From JABDQA01 sp963759125 (GTDB lineage: Bacteria; Desulfobacterota; Desulfobulbia; Desulfobulbales; Desulfocapsaceae): a DNA stretch of 64,000 nt. The stretch spans positions 620,001-684,000 of the forward strand of contig CAVWXN010000005.1 in the NCBI GenBank assembly GCA_963759125.1, read 5' to 3'. Both the position numbers and the translations under genes were made by a program. Positions within the stretch are counted from its first letter, which is position 1. Every line of letters starts with the position of its first letter. Positions 1-9,511 of this stretch are shown here, piece after piece. The notes under the pieces are model-generated. The model searched no databases and was not told the DNA's origin. It was given only the letters and a program-made list of their open reading frames with translations.

Positions 1-59
1 ATTTTATCGCGACCCCTCTTGAACCCCTTGTCATATAGATGTGTATTTTATTGTTTATG

Positions 60-1475
60 TTACGAAATTTCGCTCTGCGACAAGACCTGACGGCAAGCGT
101 GCAACAAACGTTGAATTGCCTGACCATCCAGCGTTCCGCACTCTCTTTCGACTAATCGTTTCCTAGCCTCTGACTGTATTTTCGGTTTCTTGAACGCCCC
201 TTGTATTGCTGCCATCAATTCCTGCCGTGAATGTGCAACCTGTACAGCACCGCTTTTTATAATTCTTCTGTTGTGTATCTGATCCCATGTCGGAAGCTGG
301 ATTGGTTTTTTAACATATCGTTGCGCGGTTCGCGGAAGGTAATGCATATGAATGATCGGCTTGTCGAAAATTGCCCCCTCCAGAGTAATTGTCGAATAGT
401 AATCGACAAGCACATCACATGAATTCAACATATTCCATAGTTCGTCTTCCTCCAGCTGTAGGACTTCCTTGTCCCTGACACCGTGCCGGTAATGCGGATC
501 AGCAAAGCTTATATGGGTATGGGGAAGTGAAGCGGTGTAATGAACTAAGGGTTCCAGATATACAGAATTCATAAGAGACTTGTTTGGATACAAACGCAGG
601 ATCAGCTGGCACTGCTCACCAGAATCTAAAAGATCTCGATACATATCAAGGACTTCAAAGTATTGCGAGGCAAATACATTGCCGGCGAAGACTATGGTTT
701 TTCTACCTGCTTCCAGTCCGATACTTTTTAGAAATGTTTTGTGATCCTGAAGCTCTTTCTTGTTAATGGAGTTGTAACGCAATGATCCAATGGCCTGGAT
801 TCTGGTGCGTGGTATACCCTGATATACTAGAGCGTCCTCAATCATTTGAGGTCCCCATACCATTAATTTTTCTGGAGTTATGAGCCGAAATCCCTTGGAA
901 GACACATGATCATAATTTCCGATAACATGCAGACATGGCAGCTTATGGCGGTTCGTCCAGTTGGTCACGGCGCCTTCCAGTTCCGAGTTAACGGTTCCGA
1001 TACCCAGCAAAATCAGGAGATCGAAATGGTCCGCATCTATTCCCTGTACCAACTCAGCACGTGCGAGATGGTTCTCTATCCAGGCCGCCAGCATCGCACA
1101 CCATCGATATCTCGCAGCCAGACGGTTAAAACACAGATACAGCGGACTCCAGGGGCGCAGCTCTGGAGGTGCATATCGAGCCTCATGCACTTTGAGTTGT
1201 CCCTTATCATTTGCAGGATAGAGCTTCCTGATATTCTTACATGCACCAATAGTCGGACTCCGCCACCACCCATCTTCCTCAAGGATCCGGCAGAGGATAT
1301 AATCGCAACCATTAATTCTGGTTAACAGGTCGAAATAATCCTCTCTCACGATAAAGCTGAGTTGATAACCTTCGGCTTTAAACGCTGCAACTAGTTCGGG
1401 ACGATGTAGATGATTTGTGGAGCCCTTGCCAAAAAGGCCGATGCCAATTCTTGTTTTTTGTTTGGAATTCGACAC
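60..1475 (-). CDS. GT-B-like surface polysaccharide / CDP-glycerol-type transferase
   Basis: 471 residues from a GTG start. It resembles the GT-B-fold polyglycerolphosphate/capsule transferase group. The clearest signature is the C-terminal stretch LVDYYSTITLEGAIFDKP near residues 355-372, the typical nucleotide-donor site of that group (a Ser/Thr followed by E-x-x followed by K-P). The N-terminus (residues 8-50) looks like the first Rossmann half. No signal peptide or membrane segment is evident, so it probably works on the cytoplasmic face. It is the last gene of the leftward glycan locus, 141 bp beyond the CMP-sugar synthetase, so it may transfer the CMP-activated sugar or modify its acceptor. 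Donor and acceptor cannot be told from sequence. A UDP-GlcNAc 2-epimerase-fold protein is a less likely alternative. Confidence 0.6.
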   Translation of the reverse strand: MSNSKQKTRIGIGLFGKGSTNHLHRPELVAAFKAEGYQLSFIVREDYFDLLTRINGCDYILCRILEEDGWWRSPTIGACKNIRKLYPANDKGQLKVHEARYAPPELRPWSPLYLCFNRLAARYRWCAMLAAWIENHLARAELVQGIDADHFDLLILLGIGTVNSELEGAVTNWTNRHKLPCLHVIGNYDHVSSKGFRLITPEKLMVWGPQMIEDALVYQGIPRTRIQAIGSLRYNSINKKELQDHKTFLKSIGLEAGRKTIVFAGNVFASQYFEVLDMYRDLLDSGEQCQLILRLYPNKSLMNSVYLEPLVHYTASLPHTHISFADPHYRHGVRDKEVLQLEEDELWNMLNSCDVLVDYYSTITLEGAIFDKPIIHMHYLPRTAQRYVKKPIQLPTWDQIHNRRIIKSGAVQVAHSRQELMAAIQGAFKKPKIQSEARKRLVERECGTLDGQAIQRLLHACRQVLSQSEIS

Positions 1476-1616
1476 GTTACTTCAACTCATCTCAAAATGA
1501 TGTTCGTGGTTTTGGTAAAATGATAGATTTTGTCTTTCATAGTGAAGAAAAAGTTTGTAGGAGTAAAAAGGTAAAGAATATCTGGGAAAACGAGCGATTT
1601 GAAGACAATGAATCTT

Positions 1617-2378
1617 TCATGTTTCGTCATGCAGGGCAACAGGAGGTAAGCCGATCTTCGGTAGACAGGCTTCCTCTGTATCAAGCAGCCGTTCCGCCAG
1701 CCACCAGTCTTCGGGCTCGTTGATGTCGAATCCATCGTACCCCAGGCTGACGAAGGGGATGATGGACTCGCCGGCGATACTGTTCTGCTCCAGGGGCACC
1801 CGGCTCCAGGCTATCTCGAGGCTGGCGTTCTGGACATAAATTTCCGGCAAGGCGGCATACTGGCTGCTGTGCCATGGTGTTGTCCCGTCGCTGAAGGGCA
1901 GTAAAGGCAACATGCGCTGACCGCGGACAACCCACATCTTGCCGGGATGCTGACCGCATTTTTCAATGGCCCGCAGGGAATCGGCCTGGGGGTCGTCATG
2001 GAACATCTTCCAGGCCCGGCGTATGGTCTCCGGCTGCCGAAATGGGCTGGTGGGGCGCAGAATGCTGAGTATCTCAAATTTCCGGCCGTTATCCAGCAGC
2101 TTATTCAGCATCCAAAAAACCCACTCGATATCCGGGGATGTGTCCCCTGATATCTCGGCAGAGCGCAGGAAGGGAACCTCAGCGCCATAATACCGGGCAA
2201 TGTCGGCGTATAATTCACTGTCGGTGGCGCAGATCACCGCGTCGTAGACGCCGCTGTCAAGTGCCGCTCGGACGGTATAGGCCAGGAGCGGGTGGCCGGC
2301 CAGCGGGCGGATATTTTTGTGCGCCACCCGCTTGGAACCGGATCGGGCTGGAATAAAGGCTACGGCACGGGTTTTCAT
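1617..2378 (-). CDS. CMP-acylneuraminate/nonulosonate cytidylyltransferase family
   Basis: 253 residues. The N-terminal signature IPARSGSKRVAHKNIRPL (residues 9-26) is the CTP-binding loop of the NeuA/PseF/LegF/KdsB-type cytidylyltransferases. A second conserved block near residue 105 (LRPTSPFRQPETIRRAW) is the usual sugar-site motif. It should activate an acidic 3-deoxy sugar with CTP to give a CMP-sugar. It starts 6 bp after the aldehyde dehydrogenase stop and follows a NeuB-family synthase in the same operon, so the two probably handle the same sugar. Which sugar (neuraminate, legionaminate, pseudaminate or another) cannot be read from the sequence. Confidence 0.85.
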   Translation of the reverse strand: MKTRAVAFIPARSGSKRVAHKNIRPLAGHPLLAYTVRAALDSGVYDAVICATDSELYADIARYYGAEVPFLRSAEISGDTSPDIEWVFWMLNKLLDNGRKFEILSILRPTSPFRQPETIRRAWKMFHDDPQADSLRAIEKCGQHPGKMWVVRGQRMLPLLPFSDGTTPWHSSQYAALPEIYVQNASLEIAWSRVPLEQNSIAGESIIPFVSLGYDGFDINEPEDWWLAERLLDTEEACLPKIGLPPVALHDET

Positions 2379-2384
2379 GTTTTA

Positions 2385-3857
2385 TCAGAGCTGATCCGGA
2401 CGTACCAGAAAGGAGATGTTTTTGAGTTCGGAATAGACGTCCAGAGCCTCGACCCCAGGCTCGCGGGTGCCGTTGCCGGAGACGCCGAAACCGCCGAAAG
2501 GCATGTGCGGCTCACTGCCATAAGTGCCCATGTTGACATTGGCGACCCCAGCCTTGACCCGTTGGGCAAACCACATGGCCCGATCGACGCTGCGGGTATG
2601 AATTGCAGAGGTAAGTCCGTAGTCGGTAGCATTGGCCATCTCCAGTGCCTCACTCAGATCGTCAACCGCATGCAGGGTGGTGACCGGTCCAAAAACCTCC
2701 TGACAGCAATGCTCGGCAGTCGGCGGCAGTCCCTCGATGACGGTCGGTTGAATATAATATCCTTTGGCTAAATTCTCGTCCTCCGGCCCCCTCCCACCGC
2801 AGAGGACACGTCCTCCTTCTGTCCTGGCCGTATCGATGGCGGCCAGAATGCTATCCCGCTGGCGCCGATTGATGACCGGACCGAGGTCAGAGTCGGCTGC
2901 CACACCGAGCTTAAGTTCCTTTGCCCGGGCAACCAGACGATCGCGGAACTCATCATACACCGCCTTGAAAACAATCAACCGGCTCCCTGAGGCGCAGCGT
3001 TGACCTGCATTGCTGAAGGCGGAGAGGGCAGCCCAATGCACTGCCTGTCCCAGATCGGCGTCATCACAGACGACCAGCGGATTCTTTCCACCAAGTTCGA
3101 GTGAGACCCGGGCCAGGCGGCGCCCGGCAACTTCGGCGATCCAACGCCCAACCGAAGTGGACCCGGTGAAGCTGAGCACCGCAACTCCGGGGTTGGCAAC
3201 CAGCGCAGCACCGGCCGGCTGCCCCAGCCCCTGGACAACATTGAACACACCGTCTGGCAACCCGGCCTCTTTCATAAGCTGGGCGACGAGCAGGGCTATC
3301 CGTGGTGCGTCCTCGGCAGCCTTTAGCACCACCGTGTTTCCGCAGACAAGCGCAGGAAAACTTTTCCAGGCGATATTGGCGATCGGAGTGTTGGCCGGCA
3401 CGATCAAACCAGCAACACCCCGTGGTTGGCGAACGGTATGACTGTATTTGCCTGGCATGCCCGAGGTAAGCGACCGCCCATACAGCCGCATGCCCTCGCC
3501 GGCAAAGAATTCTGCCAACTGGATGGCGCCAGCCGTCTCTCCACGTGCATCCTGAGGCGGCTTGCCGGTCTCGATCGCGATGCACTCGGCAAGCTCGTCT
3601 GCATGCTGCTTCATGGCAGACACGATATCGGTAAGAATCTGGCCGCGTCGCACTGGAGTCAACTCAGCCCAGGCTGAGAACGCCTGTTGAGCGGCATCTA
3701 CCGCCTGGTCAATGTCAAACTCTGATGAAGCCGCCACTTTGCCCAGCAACGTGCCATCGTGGGGATTAAATTTATCCAGCCAATTGTCAGATTGAGGTGA
3801 GCACTCCTGTCCGTTGATCCAGTTGCTGATCCGCTTCGGTTCCTGATGTGAATTCAT
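2385..3857 (-). CDS. NAD(P)-dependent aldehyde dehydrogenase
   Basis: 490 residues if started at the ATG at 3857, whose ATGA overlaps the stop of the upstream SDR gene; a GTG 12 bases earlier is less likely because it abuts the GGAGG. It is a full-length member of the ALDH superfamily. LELGGKNP (around residue 254) holds the general-base Glu, and GQRCASGSR has the catalytic Cys near residue 288; FTGSTSVG is the NAD-binding loop. It resembles succinate-semialdehyde or vanillin dehydrogenases in general pattern, but substrate cannot be assigned. Its tight coupling with the SDR and NeuB-like genes suggests it oxidises a sugar-derived aldehyde, or recycles a by-product, in the glycan pathway. An ALDH is unusual in nonulosonate loci. 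Confidence 0.85.
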   Translation of the reverse strand: MNSHQEPKRISNWINGQECSPQSDNWLDKFNPHDGTLLGKVAASSEFDIDQAVDAAQQAFSAWAELTPVRRGQILTDIVSAMKQHADELAECIAIETGKPPQDARGETAGAIQLAEFFAGEGMRLYGRSLTSGMPGKYSHTVRQPRGVAGLIVPANTPIANIAWKSFPALVCGNTVVLKAAEDAPRIALLVAQLMKEAGLPDGVFNVVQGLGQPAGAALVANPGVAVLSFTGSTSVGRWIAEVAGRRLARVSLELGGKNPLVVCDDADLGQAVHWAALSAFSNAGQRCASGSRLIVFKAVYDEFRDRLVARAKELKLGVAADSDLGPVINRRQRDSILAAIDTARTEGGRVLCGGRGPEDENLAKGYYIQPTVIEGLPPTAEHCCQEVFGPVTTLHAVDDLSEALEMANATDYGLTSAIHTRSVDRAMWFAQRVKAGVANVNMGTYGSEPHMPFGGFGVSGNGTREPGVEALDVYSELKNISFLVRPDQL

Positions 3858-4693
3858 ATTGCCGTCCACCCTCCGTCAATGACGAGATTGGCTCCCGTCA
3901 TGTATTGTGATGCAGCGCTGGCAAGAAAAATCACCGCACCGTTGTATTCACTCTGTTGCGCCATACGCCCCATTGGGATGCGCCCGCAATAAGCATCTAG
4001 AAAATCCTGCTCCTGATGATTGAAAACACCGGCGATGGTAAGTGAATTGACGCGCACGCCCTGTTTTGCCCAGTAGACTGACAGGTAACGGGACAGATTG
4101 TATACCCCAGATTTTGAAACAGCATAAGCGACAGGTTTGAAAAATATCTCGCCGCGTTGACGCCGGTAATCATAAAGATTCTGGTCAGGCGCCACCATGC
4201 CGTACGTGGAGGCGACATTGATGATCGACCCGCGGCTCTCCCGTGCCATAGCCGCCCCGAAAACCTGACAGCAGAGATACATGCCCTTGAGGTTCACATC
4301 GAGCACTCTGTCCCAGGAGCTTTCGGGGTACTCCTCAAACGGGCCATTTTCTTCCAATGGCGCTGATGGTGGCGAGTCAATGGCGGCATTGTTGATCAAT
4401 ACACTTGGCGGGCCAAAATGACTTGTTATGTCTCTCAAGGCATCCTGAAGCGATTTTTTAACTGTGACATCCGCGGGGCAGAACTGATAACGCACGCCAT
4501 ACTCGGCAGCCAATGCTTCACTGCCGGTTGACGGTTTAATATCTATCCCAACGACCCTGGAGCCGCGCTGCAAAAATGCCCGGGCATACTCGCCGCCAAG
4601 CTGGCCCGACACACCGGTGACCAGGACTGTCTCACCGCTGACATCGAACAGCTGATCGGGATGGGCGTGTGCGGATACGGGGCTGTCCATCAC
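3854..4693 (-). CDS. Short-chain dehydrogenase/reductase (classical SDR)
   Basis: About 278 residues, starting at the ATG at 4690 (its A is shared with the NeuB-like stop, TGATG) or the GTG at 4693. The nucleotide-binding glycine motif TGVSGQLGG lies near residues 26-34, the NNAA motif near 105, and the active-site Tyr189-x-x-x-Lys193 (YAVSK). This is the classical SDR layout with a C-terminal GANLVIDGGW, typical of gluconate/2-deoxygluconate dehydrogenase-like members. It is sandwiched with overlapping junctions between the NeuB-like synthase and the aldehyde dehydrogenase, so the three are probably co-translated. PtmA-type SDRs occur in legionaminate loci, which is a reasonable parallel but not proof. 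Confidence 0.85.
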   Translation of the reverse strand: MMDSPVSAHAHPDQLFDVSGETVLVTGVSGQLGGEYARAFLQRGSRVVGIDIKPSTGSEALAAEYGVRYQFCPADVTVKKSLQDALRDITSHFGPPSVLINNAAIDSPPSAPLEENGPFEEYPESSWDRVLDVNLKGMYLCCQVFGAAMARESRGSIINVASTYGMVAPDQNLYDYRRQRGEIFFKPVAYAVSKSGVYNLSRYLSVYWAKQGVRVNSLTIAGVFNHQEQDFLDAYCGRIPMGRMAQQSEYNGAVIFLASAASQYMTGANLVIDGGWTAI

Positions 4694-5721
4694 TCCTCCA
4701 CGAGGTCAGTGAATTGAATCGGTTCGCCTTGAGCAATATCGCGCCTGGCTAAGCGCCCAATAACCAGGTTCGCTTTCCGTACCGGGAGATATTGCTGCCT
4801 GAAGATCCTGCCTGACAACGAATCGAGTGTGATTTTTTCGCCATTTCGGATGTTACGTGCGGCAATGATTGATTTCCCGAGTTTCTGGAAAACATATTCA
4901 TTACCCAGCTCTTCCGCCGGCTTGGGGGTCATCATATGACGCACCCGTTGTGTATCGCGCACAAACTTACGGAAACCTTCAGGCTCGAGAGCGAAACTGT
5001 GATCTGTCCCCCGCCAGGCCCGGTTCAGCGTAACATGCTTTTCGAATACCCGTGCCCCCTTGAGATAGGCAACCGGCCCGGACAGAATCCCGTTGTAATG
5101 ATCCGATGAACCTATGACACAATCGGGAAATTCACGAATCAAGAATTCAATAGCATCCAGTCCGAGCCGGTTGTATTCGCAGGGATACTCTGAAACACAG
5201 TGCAGCAGAGCAACCTCGTCGTTGTGTTCAAGAAGGATTTTTACACTGGAGCTGATCTGCTCGCCGTTGCCTCCCCCAACGCTCATGACGACCGGTTTTC
5301 CTGCCTGGGCAATTTTATGAATAAACGGCAGGTTGCCCAAGTCAAACGAGGCGACTTTCAAAATGTCAATACCGAACCTACACAAAAGCTCAAGGCTTGG
5401 CTCATCAAATGGTGTCGACATAAATTTCATGCCGAACTTCTGGCAGTCCTCTTTTAACAGCGGCAGCCATTCAGGTTTTAATTCGAGCTTTTCCCGGTGT
5501 TCGCCGTAAGTCGGGGCGAAGGCATTCTCACTTGCGTACTCCGCATCGTACGCATCATCAGAAAACAGGTACTTATTGTTGCGCGTTTGGAATTTAACCG
5601 CATCAGCGCCCGCCATGGCGAATATGCGGATATATTCCCTTGCTGTTTCCAGGCTGCCTTGATGATTCTGTCCAACCTCGGCAATAAAAAAAGGTTCATC
5701 TCCATTTCCACCTTTGAACAT
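4690..5721 (-). CDS. NeuB-family nonulosonate synthase with SAF domain
   Basis: 343 residues with GGAG six bases before the ATG. FIAEVGQNHQGS (residues 12-23) and the following AGADAVKFQ are the TIM-barrel start of the NeuB/PseI/LegI family, which condense phosphoenolpyruvate with an N-acylated hexosamine (or related aldose) to form a 3-deoxy-2-ulosonic acid. FEKHVTLNRAWRGTDHSFAL near residue 230 is the metal and PEP region. The C-terminus from about residue 285 is the SAF antifreeze-like lid domain. No NeuC-type epimerase or Leg/Pse aminosugar genes are present inside the window, so the precursor pathway is either outside or different. Confidence 0.88.
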   Translation of the reverse strand: MFKGGNGDEPFFIAEVGQNHQGSLETAREYIRIFAMAGADAVKFQTRNNKYLFSDDAYDAEYASENAFAPTYGEHREKLELKPEWLPLLKEDCQKFGMKFMSTPFDEPSLELLCRFGIDILKVASFDLGNLPFIHKIAQAGKPVVMSVGGGNGEQISSSVKILLEHNDEVALLHCVSEYPCEYNRLGLDAIEFLIREFPDCVIGSSDHYNGILSGPVAYLKGARVFEKHVTLNRAWRGTDHSFALEPEGFRKFVRDTQRVRHMMTPKPAEELGNEYVFQKLGKSIIAARNIRNGEKITLDSLSGRIFRQQYLPVRKANLVIGRLARRDIAQGEPIQFTDLVEE

Positions 5722-5813
5722 AAAAATTCTCCTTCTTTGAATACCTAAAACCTGCTTAAAAAAATCTTATTTATAAAGGCAGACAAAAATGTTTCATCCT
5801 GCAGCTCTCGAGA

Positions 5814-6326
5814 TCAACTGTTTATTTTCGCCAGCAACGTTAGCAATGGATTACCGAGGATCTTCTCGAGGCCGATCTGTAATTTTTTTGCTCTTGCGAT
5901 GCGCTGCTGAAGAAATGCCAACTCGCTATTCCGATCCGACTCACCCGATACATCGGATATCATCTTCAGGCTGTCATCCAATTCGTCTCCGAAGATCTGG
6001 ATCTTTTGTCGAAGCATAAGCAAAATTCCCTGCTGCAAGGCCTTGGCAATGTTTTCCGCACTCCGGTAATATTTACGTTTGTCGCCGCTTTTCCAGATAT
6101 TCCTGACCAGTCCCAGCTGCTCGAGCCTCCTGACAGCTATGGAGATGGATGGCTTGCTAAGACCCAGATCACCGGCAATGTCGTCCAGCGAACACTCGCT
6201 TTCCTGGAGATAGAGGTACACCAGTATCTGGCCGGTGATTCTGCCGGTGCCGAGATCCTGTGATGCCCTGCCACCCGCTTCAATGAGTCGCAGCCTAGCA
6301 GTTAATAGTGCTTCCTTTTCTTCCAT
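5814..6326 (-). CDS. GbsR/MarR-family transcriptional regulator
   Basis: 170 residues. A winged helix-turn-helix spans roughly residues 25-90: GRITGQILVYLYL, then LDDIAGDLGLSKPSISIAV as recognition helix and a wing ending in GDKRKYY. This arrangement is that of the GbsR branch of MarR proteins. A helical C-terminus probably forms the dimer interface. It lies between the membrane glycosyltransferase and the NeuB-like gene on the same strand, so it is a local candidate regulator of the glycan locus. Related regulators often sit in surface polysaccharide clusters of Gram-negative bacteria. The effector is unknown. Confidence 0.75.
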   Translation of the reverse strand: MEEKEALLTARLRLIEAGGRASQDLGTGRITGQILVYLYLQESECSLDDIAGDLGLSKPSISIAVRRLEQLGLVRNIWKSGDKRKYYRSAENIAKALQQGILLMLRQKIQIFGDELDDSLKMISDVSGESDRNSELAFLQQRIARAKKLQIGLEKILGNPLLTLLAKINS

Positions 6327-6344
6327 TATTATCTTTTATAATTC

Positions 6345-6369
6345 TGTAAAACATACAACACGTGTAAAA
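6345..6369 (-). promoter_or_regulatory. Candidate operator upstream of the GbsR-type gene
   Basis: Two direct copies of TGTAAAA (6345-6351 and 6363-6369) lie 18 bp apart start to start, and the 8-bp palindrome ACACGTGT (6358-6365) overlaps the second. The block is 19-43 bp upstream of the regulator start and could be an autoregulatory site. No convincing -35/-10 pair could be aligned with it. Confidence 0.3.
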
Positions 6370-6397
6370 ATTTGGCAAGAACTAACAGCAATCTCGA

Positions 6398-8590
6398 TTA
6401 CTGACCAGCTTTGGAGGCAGATGGAATACGGTAGATTACTACATCATTGTTCTCAAATTCCCTGGCAAAGCGATCATCGTTTTGAATTTCAGAGACAAAA
6501 TCGGGGGGATACACACCAAGGTTTGTGATATCCTCATCGACTGGTGCAATCAGGTGTTTTTTTATGACAATCGCACCAACCCCATAGCGATGGAGCATTG
6601 CAATCCTCTGCTCATTGCCAGCTCTCCAGAATTCACGCAACCGATACCCCAGGTACCACTCGTGAGTAACAGGAAAAAGCCTGTAGTTGCCTTCGGGGTA
6701 CATGAATATCCTTCTCGGCTGTGGAGGATTTTTGGACAAATATTCGATAGCCTCCCACAATCCTGGGGAAACCGATCTTAACCGATACGTTTTTGCCAGA
6801 ACATAACCGCCCTGCAACAACGCAAGTATTGCAATAATGCTGATAAGTATTTTGGGTTTGGGTAAACGTACGAACCGTTCTGCTATCGGTAAGAGAATAA
6901 ATACCAATCCAGGGAGAAAAAAACGGGCATCGGGAGCTGATCTGATCAGATACGCCGTTAGAATAATGTATGATCCTCCTGTCAGCCAAAGCCACATCTC
7001 GGAGGCCTTCTTCCTTCTATCCTTATGCGCTTTATCTTCCATTGCACCGTAAAGAGTCCCAACCAGCGACCCTGTGATAAGTATCCATAGGACTATCCCA
7101 CCATAAATCAGGTAGTTGATTTTAATTCTCAGGTCACCGGGGTGATTAGCGATGATGACTGGTGCAGTCTCTTTATGAGACTCTCCGCCGGAGATCTGAG
7201 CCGGTTTTGTGTTTTTAGAATCGAGAGTCTGTTTTTGGACCGGATTTTGGTTGTTACCCTTGATGAAGAAATGATCTGCTTTTTCCCGAGCAATATCAAA
7301 GAACTTTTGCAGCTGTTCTTGAGGATAAAAGGTTGAATCAGTATATAAATTTATCGCTTTGCCCATAGACCATGTGCTGCCGAACACGACCAGCAAGGAA
7401 CATAAAAGAATGGCTGTTCCTTTACCAAGCGTTTCATAGAAAAAAAGTCGGTAGGTTAATAGCAGAAAGAATGGAGGGAAGAATAAAATCGCAGTTACCT
7501 TGAATCCCATGGCCAGCGCCATGAACATTGAGGCCCACAGCCATTTGTGGCGGTCGAGCAAATAAAAAGCTGTTACAACTTGAGCAGTCATCGGAACGTC
7601 CTGGTAAAACACAACTGAAAACATCAGGGTAATCGGCAAAGAAGCTGCAGCAAGCATGTAGACAAGCGCGGACCTCGTTTCTACTCCACCGCGGTGATAC
7701 GCTATCAGGAAAGCGAAAAACAGTAATTGAAACAAAAAGACAGCCTGATATAGTTGCACTGCATAAAAAGACTCGCCACTCAGCCGGTAAACAATGGCGC
7801 CAAAATAATGCCAGAGAAAGGAATGCGGGTAACAGCGAATATCTATGTATTCATCAGCAGATGGGATATGAGAAAAAAAATTTGGCTGGCTTATATCCTC
7901 CGCCTGTTTCGTGAGCATGAAGTAGTGTGTGACTTCATCGCCAACCATGGGTTCCGGAGTAAAGCTTCCGGTGAGAAAGACGGCGAGGGTCGCAATAATA
8001 ATAACCAAAGGAGCTCCGATTTTCGTGCCCCTGGTTGTTCTCTTCTCGGCCGAGATCAACGCTTCACCCGCTGCTTCATGGGTTACTATTTCTCGTTTCA
8101 TCTCATGCTCTCTCAACATTACGGCAATGACGAGAACACTAAGAAATAGCAGGCTAAAGCCAGCTGGAGCTACATCGTAGACGAGACCAGTCCTAGTAAA
8201 ATATTGATTTAGTTCGTCAGGAAACAGGGTCAACAGCACTGCTGGGATGAACAGGGAAACGATGACATAAACAAGTTTCCGGCTTATCTTCCCTGTGGCC
8301 ATGTTACGGGCATATAGAGTTACTACCAGAAGAGGTCCTGTCAGCAACAAATAGTGAAAAGACGAACTAATCGGCAGAAAATACAGAAATCTCAGTACTT
8401 GTTGATGAAAAACCAAACTGAGCGCCAGCAGAACTCCAACTATCGTTTCAGGTAAACGGACCAACCTCTCCCAAAACGCAAAAACGCACAGCACACAGGC
8501 AGAAACACCGAAAAAGACAATGGAAACCTCCAACAACGAACCCAGCCATTGCTCAACAAACAAAAATAGATTGTTCAGATATGTCATCAT
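6398..8590 (-). CDS. GT-C-type membrane glycosyltransferase (GT39/ArnT-like)
   Basis: 730 residues beginning MM at 8590. The protein has more than ten hydrophobic segments. The loop sequence PMVGDEVTHYFML near residue 220 carries the Asp-Glu pair found in the first extracytoplasmic loop of GT-C transferases that use lipid-linked sugars. A hydrophilic stretch of about 60 residues (about 435-495) and a soluble C-terminal domain follow the membrane part. It is therefore likely to glycosylate lipid A, a polysaccharide or a protein on the periplasmic side. It is transcribed with the nonulosonate genes. Donor and acceptor are unknown. Confidence 0.65.
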   Translation of the reverse strand: MMTYLNNLFLFVEQWLGSLLEVSIVFFGVSACVLCVFAFWERLVRLPETIVGVLLALSLVFHQQVLRFLYFLPISSSFHYLLLTGPLLVVTLYARNMATGKISRKLVYVIVSLFIPAVLLTLFPDELNQYFTRTGLVYDVAPAGFSLLFLSVLVIAVMLREHEMKREIVTHEAAGEALISAEKRTTRGTKIGAPLVIIIATLAVFLTGSFTPEPMVGDEVTHYFMLTKQAEDISQPNFFSHIPSADEYIDIRCYPHSFLWHYFGAIVYRLSGESFYAVQLYQAVFLFQLLFFAFLIAYHRGGVETRSALVYMLAAASLPITLMFSVVFYQDVPMTAQVVTAFYLLDRHKWLWASMFMALAMGFKVTAILFFPPFFLLLTYRLFFYETLGKGTAILLCSLLVVFGSTWSMGKAINLYTDSTFYPQEQLQKFFDIAREKADHFFIKGNNQNPVQKQTLDSKNTKPAQISGGESHKETAPVIIANHPGDLRIKINYLIYGGIVLWILITGSLVGTLYGAMEDKAHKDRRKKASEMWLWLTGGSYIILTAYLIRSAPDARFFLPGLVFILLPIAERFVRLPKPKILISIIAILALLQGGYVLAKTYRLRSVSPGLWEAIEYLSKNPPQPRRIFMYPEGNYRLFPVTHEWYLGYRLREFWRAGNEQRIAMLHRYGVGAIVIKKHLIAPVDEDITNLGVYPPDFVSEIQNDDRFAREFENNDVVIYRIPSASKAGQ

Positions 8591-8749
8591 GATTGGGTTG
8601 CTTCCATTCCGGTGGCATTATTATGCAGGCTGGGTGCAATAAGAGAGCGCCGCTATCCGGGAACGTTTATTGAATATATAAATTCAATTTAGAAATTTGC
8701 GATGATCAAGCCTGGAATTTTTAATAACTCGAAATTGATGGTAAAAACT

Positions 8750-9511
8750 CTACAATTGCGCTGGAACACACTCCGCCCAAAGATCTCCCCAGCGTATTTC
8801 ACTATGGATGATCTCCAATCCAGATGTAGACATTTCTTCTGTAAAAGTCTCAGGCGAATACTCAAGTCGATGGTCCGGGTCTGTATAGGCAAATAAACCA
8901 AGTCTCTTTTTAAGTGGAGCATAATAGTGACGATCGAATAATGGTACTCTGATTAAAAACTTTTCCGGTTTGTATCGTGCTGTCAGAGATTTTATGAATT
9001 CTGGTCGCTCATCTATATGCTCTAACAAACTTGACAGTACGATGACATCAAATGACTCATCCGGCAGATTTGTTGTCGCATCTCCTCTAATAAATTTTAA
9101 ATTTGGATTAGAGAAATATCTCTTGCTAAAGGAAATGCTTGCTGAACTGGTATCTATTCCCGTAACGTGTGCACCTGCTTTTGACGCTATAGCGTTTGCT
9201 ACTGCACCAGTGCCGCAACCCACATCTAAAACTCTCGCTTTCGGCTTAATTCTTTCATAAAAAAAGGAGTGAATACCTGACATTATTTCATGTTTAACAT
9301 GAATTCCATTTCCCATAGCGATACAATGCTTGTCGATGGTATCATCAATAAAATCATTTATCTCAAGCAACCAAGGAAGAGATTCATAAGGATTCTCTTT
9401 TGGCTCCGCTAATATGAGTGCTTTTATCATGTCTTTTCTTAATTTGGTAAATGGGCCGAAGATAAAAACTGCGATTTTAAGCAAAATATTTTTCATATTA
9501 ATAAATTCCAT
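8750..9511 (-). CDS. Class I SAM-dependent methyltransferase
   Basis: About 253 residues. RVLDVGCGTGAVANAIA (near residues 94-110) is the SAM-binding motif I, GIDTSS the acidic end of beta 2, and FDVIVLSSLLEHIDERPEF the post-I/III region, as in Methyltransf_11/UbiE-like enzymes. Starts at ATG 9511 or ATG 9496 are both possible, neither with a strong ribosome binding site. The gene is visibly more AT-rich than the rest of the window and begins right where a degraded transposase reading frame ends, which suggests acquisition by transfer. It probably methylates a sugar or lipid intermediate of the adjacent glycan locus. Confidence 0.75.
   Translation of the reverse strand: MEFINMKNILLKIAVFIFGPFTKLRKDMIKALILAEPKENPYESLPWLLEINDFIDDTIDKHCIAMGNGIHVKHEIMSGIHSFFYERIKPKARVLDVGCGTGAVANAIASKAGAHVTGIDTSSASISFSKRYFSNPNLKFIRGDATTNLPDESFDVIVLSSLLEHIDERPEFIKSLTARYKPEKFLIRVPLFDRHYYAPLKKRLGLFAYTDPDHRLEYSPETFTEEMSTSGLEIIHSEIRWGDLWAECVPAQL

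Noticed and set aside
8671..8686. TGAATATATAAATTCA as an arginine-repressor box
   Set aside because: The half sites are 6 bp apart instead of 4, and it lies by a glycosyltransferase, not an arg gene.
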